Source: Thermohalobaculum sp035512995 | Lineage (GTDB): Bacteria; Pseudomonadota; Alphaproteobacteria; Rhodobacterales; Rhodobacteraceae | DNA: 5,247 nucleotides | NCBI GenBank assembly: GCA_035512995.1 | Contig: DATKCY010000094.1 | Coordinates: forward strand, 1 to 5,247 | Direction of reading: 5' to 3' | Shown here: piece after piece, positions 5,067 to 5,247 of the stretch | How positions within the stretch are numbered: position 1 is the stretch's first letter | Layout of the letters: each line of letters starts with the position of its first letter | Made by a program: the position numbers and the translations under genes | The notes under the pieces: generated by a model | Seen by the model: only the letters and a program-made list of their open reading frames with translations | The model's database searches: none | What the model was told of the DNA's origin: nothing

Positions 5067-5247
5067 TCAGAACAGGAAGCGCAGGCCCAGCAGCGCGTTG
5101 TGTGTACCGTAGTCGACCTCGGTCTCGCCCTCGTCCTTGAAGCTCGGGTCCTCGGTGTTGAACCAGCGGTAGTCGGCGGTCGCCGCGACCCGGGGGGTGA
5201 ACTGGTAGGCGACGCCCGCGCCGAGCTGCCAGGCGAAGACCGTGTCC
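5067..5247 (-). CDS. C-terminal end of an outer-membrane beta-barrel protein (partial)
   Basis: The frame is open from the right edge to a TGA at 5067-5069 and shows the last 59 residues. They include WQLGAGVAYQF, VAATADYRWFNTED and HNALLGLRFLF. The alternating hydrophobic/polar strands, an acidic loop between them (DPSFKDEGETEVDYG) and a terminal phenylalanine preceded by alternating hydrophobics are typical of the last strands of OmpA-like or OMP_b-brl eight-stranded barrels, which are inserted by the Bam machinery. In this family the terminal Phe is the Bam recognition signal, so the stop is the true end. The start and signal peptide lie beyond the window. The PIN-domain frame begins about 83 nt downstream on the same strand. 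Confidence 0.82.
   Translation of the reverse strand, partial: DTVFAWQLGAGVAYQFTPRVAATADYRWFNTEDPSFKDEGETEVDYGTHNALLGLRFLF

Overview
The window is high-GC DNA (about 70% by eye) from an alphaproteobacterium, most likely Hyphomicrobiales or a relative; the exact genus cannot be read from the sequence. The diagnostic part is a complete general stress response (GSR) core of the PhyR-NepR-EcfG type, known only from Alphaproteobacteria. Its parts are a phyR on the minus strand, a divergent nepR-ecfG pair, and a membrane HisKA_2/HWE-type histidine kinase directly after ecfG.

Layout. Positions 1-320 (+) are the 3' end of an unrecognised gene. Positions 379-594 (-) encode a 71-residue, four-cysteine protein with a TTG start. 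Positions 693-929 (-) encode a 78-residue protein with one C-terminal membrane helix. Positions 992-1819 (-) are phyR. The phyR/nepR intergenic region carries two overlapping, oppositely directed promoters, each matching the EcfG consensus GGAAC-N16-CGTT. They are followed on the plus strand by nepR (1936-2166), ecfG (2163-2714, ATGA overlap) and the kinase (2662-4524, overlapping ecfG by 53 nt). Convergent to the kinase, on the minus strand, are a PIN-domain protein (4597 to about 4983) and the last 59 codons of an outer-membrane beta-barrel protein (5067-5247).

How it works together. From knowledge of the family, a stress signal makes the kinase phosphorylate the PhyR receiver domain. The sigma-like N-terminal half of PhyR then binds the anti-sigma factor NepR, and EcfG is freed to transcribe from GGAAC/CGTT promoters. 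Both sides of the phyR/nepR intergenic region have such a promoter, so the module should be autoregulated. A third perfect GGAAC-N16-CGTT site lies upstream of the 71-residue cysteine protein, which makes that unrecognised gene a predicted member of the regulon.

No unknown multi-gene system was found. The points most worth attention are the 31-bp dyad that holds two mutually overlapping sigma promoters, the EcfG site before the small cysteine protein, and a PIN-domain gene with an intact active site and a Shine-Dalgarno sequence but no ATG, GTG or TTG start in frame.
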